Shown: one piece after another, positions 32,675-33,291 of the stretch | Numbering within the stretch: the stretch's first letter is position 1 | How the letters are laid out: each line of letters begins with the position of its first letter | Source of the DNA: Desulfurococcaceae archaeon | GTDB lineage: Archaea > Thermoproteota > Thermoprotei_A > Sulfolobales > Desulfurococcaceae | Direction: 5' to 3' | DNA length: 33,291 nt | NCBI GenBank assembly: GCA_028275705.1 | Contig: JAPWUD010000015.1 | Span: 1-33,291, forward strand | The notes under the pieces: model-generated | Seen by the model: only the letters and a program-made list of their open reading frames with translations | What the model was told of the DNA's origin: nothing | The model's database searches: none | Translations under genes and position numbers: made by a program

Positions 32675-33214
32675 TGTTTTCATAACTATGAACTTAGATC
32701 CATACTTATTAAGAAATACCACTTCACCAATGGGTCTCCTCGGCCTAGGTTCTGGTTTTTCATCGGGATACCCAATAGCTATAACCGCTACTGGAATAGC
32801 ATTATTTGGAATGCCAAGTAGCTCTCTTAACTCTTCGACATTCCTCAAAGCCTGTATCCACACTGCTCCAAGTCCCAGCGCGTGGAGTGCTAGTAGGAGG
32901 TATATAGTGGCGTTTGCACAGTCAAGCATGTATGAAGTAGGGGATTCATCAATGTGGCATGCAACAACAACGCCTATTGGAGCCTCCTTTAGTGGCCTAG
33001 CCCACGGATGTATCTCTGCTAATTTGTTTTTCAACGATGGATCATTTACAACTATAAATCTCCAGGGTTGACTATTCCTAGCGCTTGGAGCATACCTAGC
33101 TACATCAATAGCCTTTAATATAAGATCTAGAGGGGGGGAATCCCTTCTAAATCTTCTAATACTCCTCCTAGACTTCAAGAACTCTAGACAATTATCCATT
33201 AGCTGACTCACCAT
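32669..33214 (-). CDS. Nitroreductase-family FMN oxidoreductase
   Basis: 181 residues. FMN-binding SRRSIRRFRRD near the N-terminus, APSARNSQPWRFIVV, GLGAVWIQALRN and VAVIAIGYPDEKP are the family's conserved blocks. It reduces nitro compounds, quinones or flavins with NAD(P)H; the substrate is open. TATA TTTTTAAATA (centre near 33241) predicts a leaderless start at ATG 33214, while ATG 33199 has GGTGAG 8 bases upstream. The 3' end overlaps the rhomboid gene by 6 bases. Confidence 0.9.
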   Translation of the reverse strand: MVSQLMDNCLEFLKSRRSIRRFRRDSPPLDLILKAIDVARYAPSARNSQPWRFIVVNDPSLKNKLAEIHPWARPLKEAPIGVVVACHIDESPTSYMLDCANATIYLLLALHALGLGAVWIQALRNVEELRELLGIPNNAIPVAVIAIGYPDEKPEPRPRRPIGEVVFLNKYGSKFIVMKTS

Positions 33215-33291
33215 GATAGTGCAATATCCACGCCTTATTTAAAAAGCGCTTTAAGGAGAGGGCTTATAAATTTTTCGTCAACGCTAGTTTT

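Overview
The window reads as the chromosome of a hyperthermophilic crenarchaeon. The gene set (family-B DNA polymerase Dpo2, KaiC-like and RadA-like proteins, AbrB-PhoU regulator, stomatin/NfeD pair), the heavy AGG/AGA and ATA codon use, TATA boxes about 25 bp before start codons and many GTG/TTG starts fit Desulfurococcales; a Desulfurococcus/Thermosphaera-like host is my inference, not a measured assignment.

Layout. (1) 1-3250 is a mobile-element landing zone: the 5' part of an MFS transporter gene leaving the window, a frameshifted N-terminal remnant of a tyrosine integrase, tRNA-Arg(UCG), a relic of a TnpB 3' end, and a complete HEPN/MNT toxin-antitoxin pair. (2) 3252-10500 carries a CDF-like transporter whose 3' end is abutted by a lone TnpB element, a KaiC-like ATPase convergent with a DNA glycosylase, a sulfite-oxidase-fold molybdopterin protein with an unrecognised N-terminal half, and a complete IS200/IS605 element (tnpA+tnpB with left and right ends). 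(3) 10500-15600 holds a Thr-rich surface protein, a PD-(D/E)XK nuclease with a coiled-coil tail, a canonical CDF transporter, GTP cyclohydrolase I, a membrane-anchored PLD-family protein and a solo left-end-like IS remnant. (4) 14900-17934 is a Dpo2 (PolB2) module: an inactivated RecA-fold paralogue and a 79-codon gene on one strand, divergent from the polymerase. (5) 17896-21934: a short-chain dehydrogenase, then stomatin and full-length NfeD separated by a membrane protein gene. (6) 22023-22763: a second HEPN/MNT pair, decaying. (7) 22858-28414: a dipeptide/oligopeptide ABC transporter, with the substrate-binding protein divergent from a tight dppBCDF operon, followed by a DUF1152 protein. 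(8) 29500-33291: a 630-bp gap, an AbrB-PhoU regulator, a rhomboid protease with an extra exported domain and a nitroreductase.

How it works together. Peptide uptake is the only complete multi-gene system; Dpo2 with its partners is the likely DNA-damage tolerance module; stomatin plus NfeD is a membrane-proteolysis pair. The rest is single housekeeping or transport genes broken up by transposon-associated nuclease genes and toxin-antitoxin pairs. I see no CRISPR array and no rRNA. The most unusual items are the Dpo2 module with its altered motif C, two TnpB genes whose reading frames run beyond the transposon ends, the frameshifted integrase and HEPN remnants, and the molybdopterin protein with an unassigned N-terminal domain.
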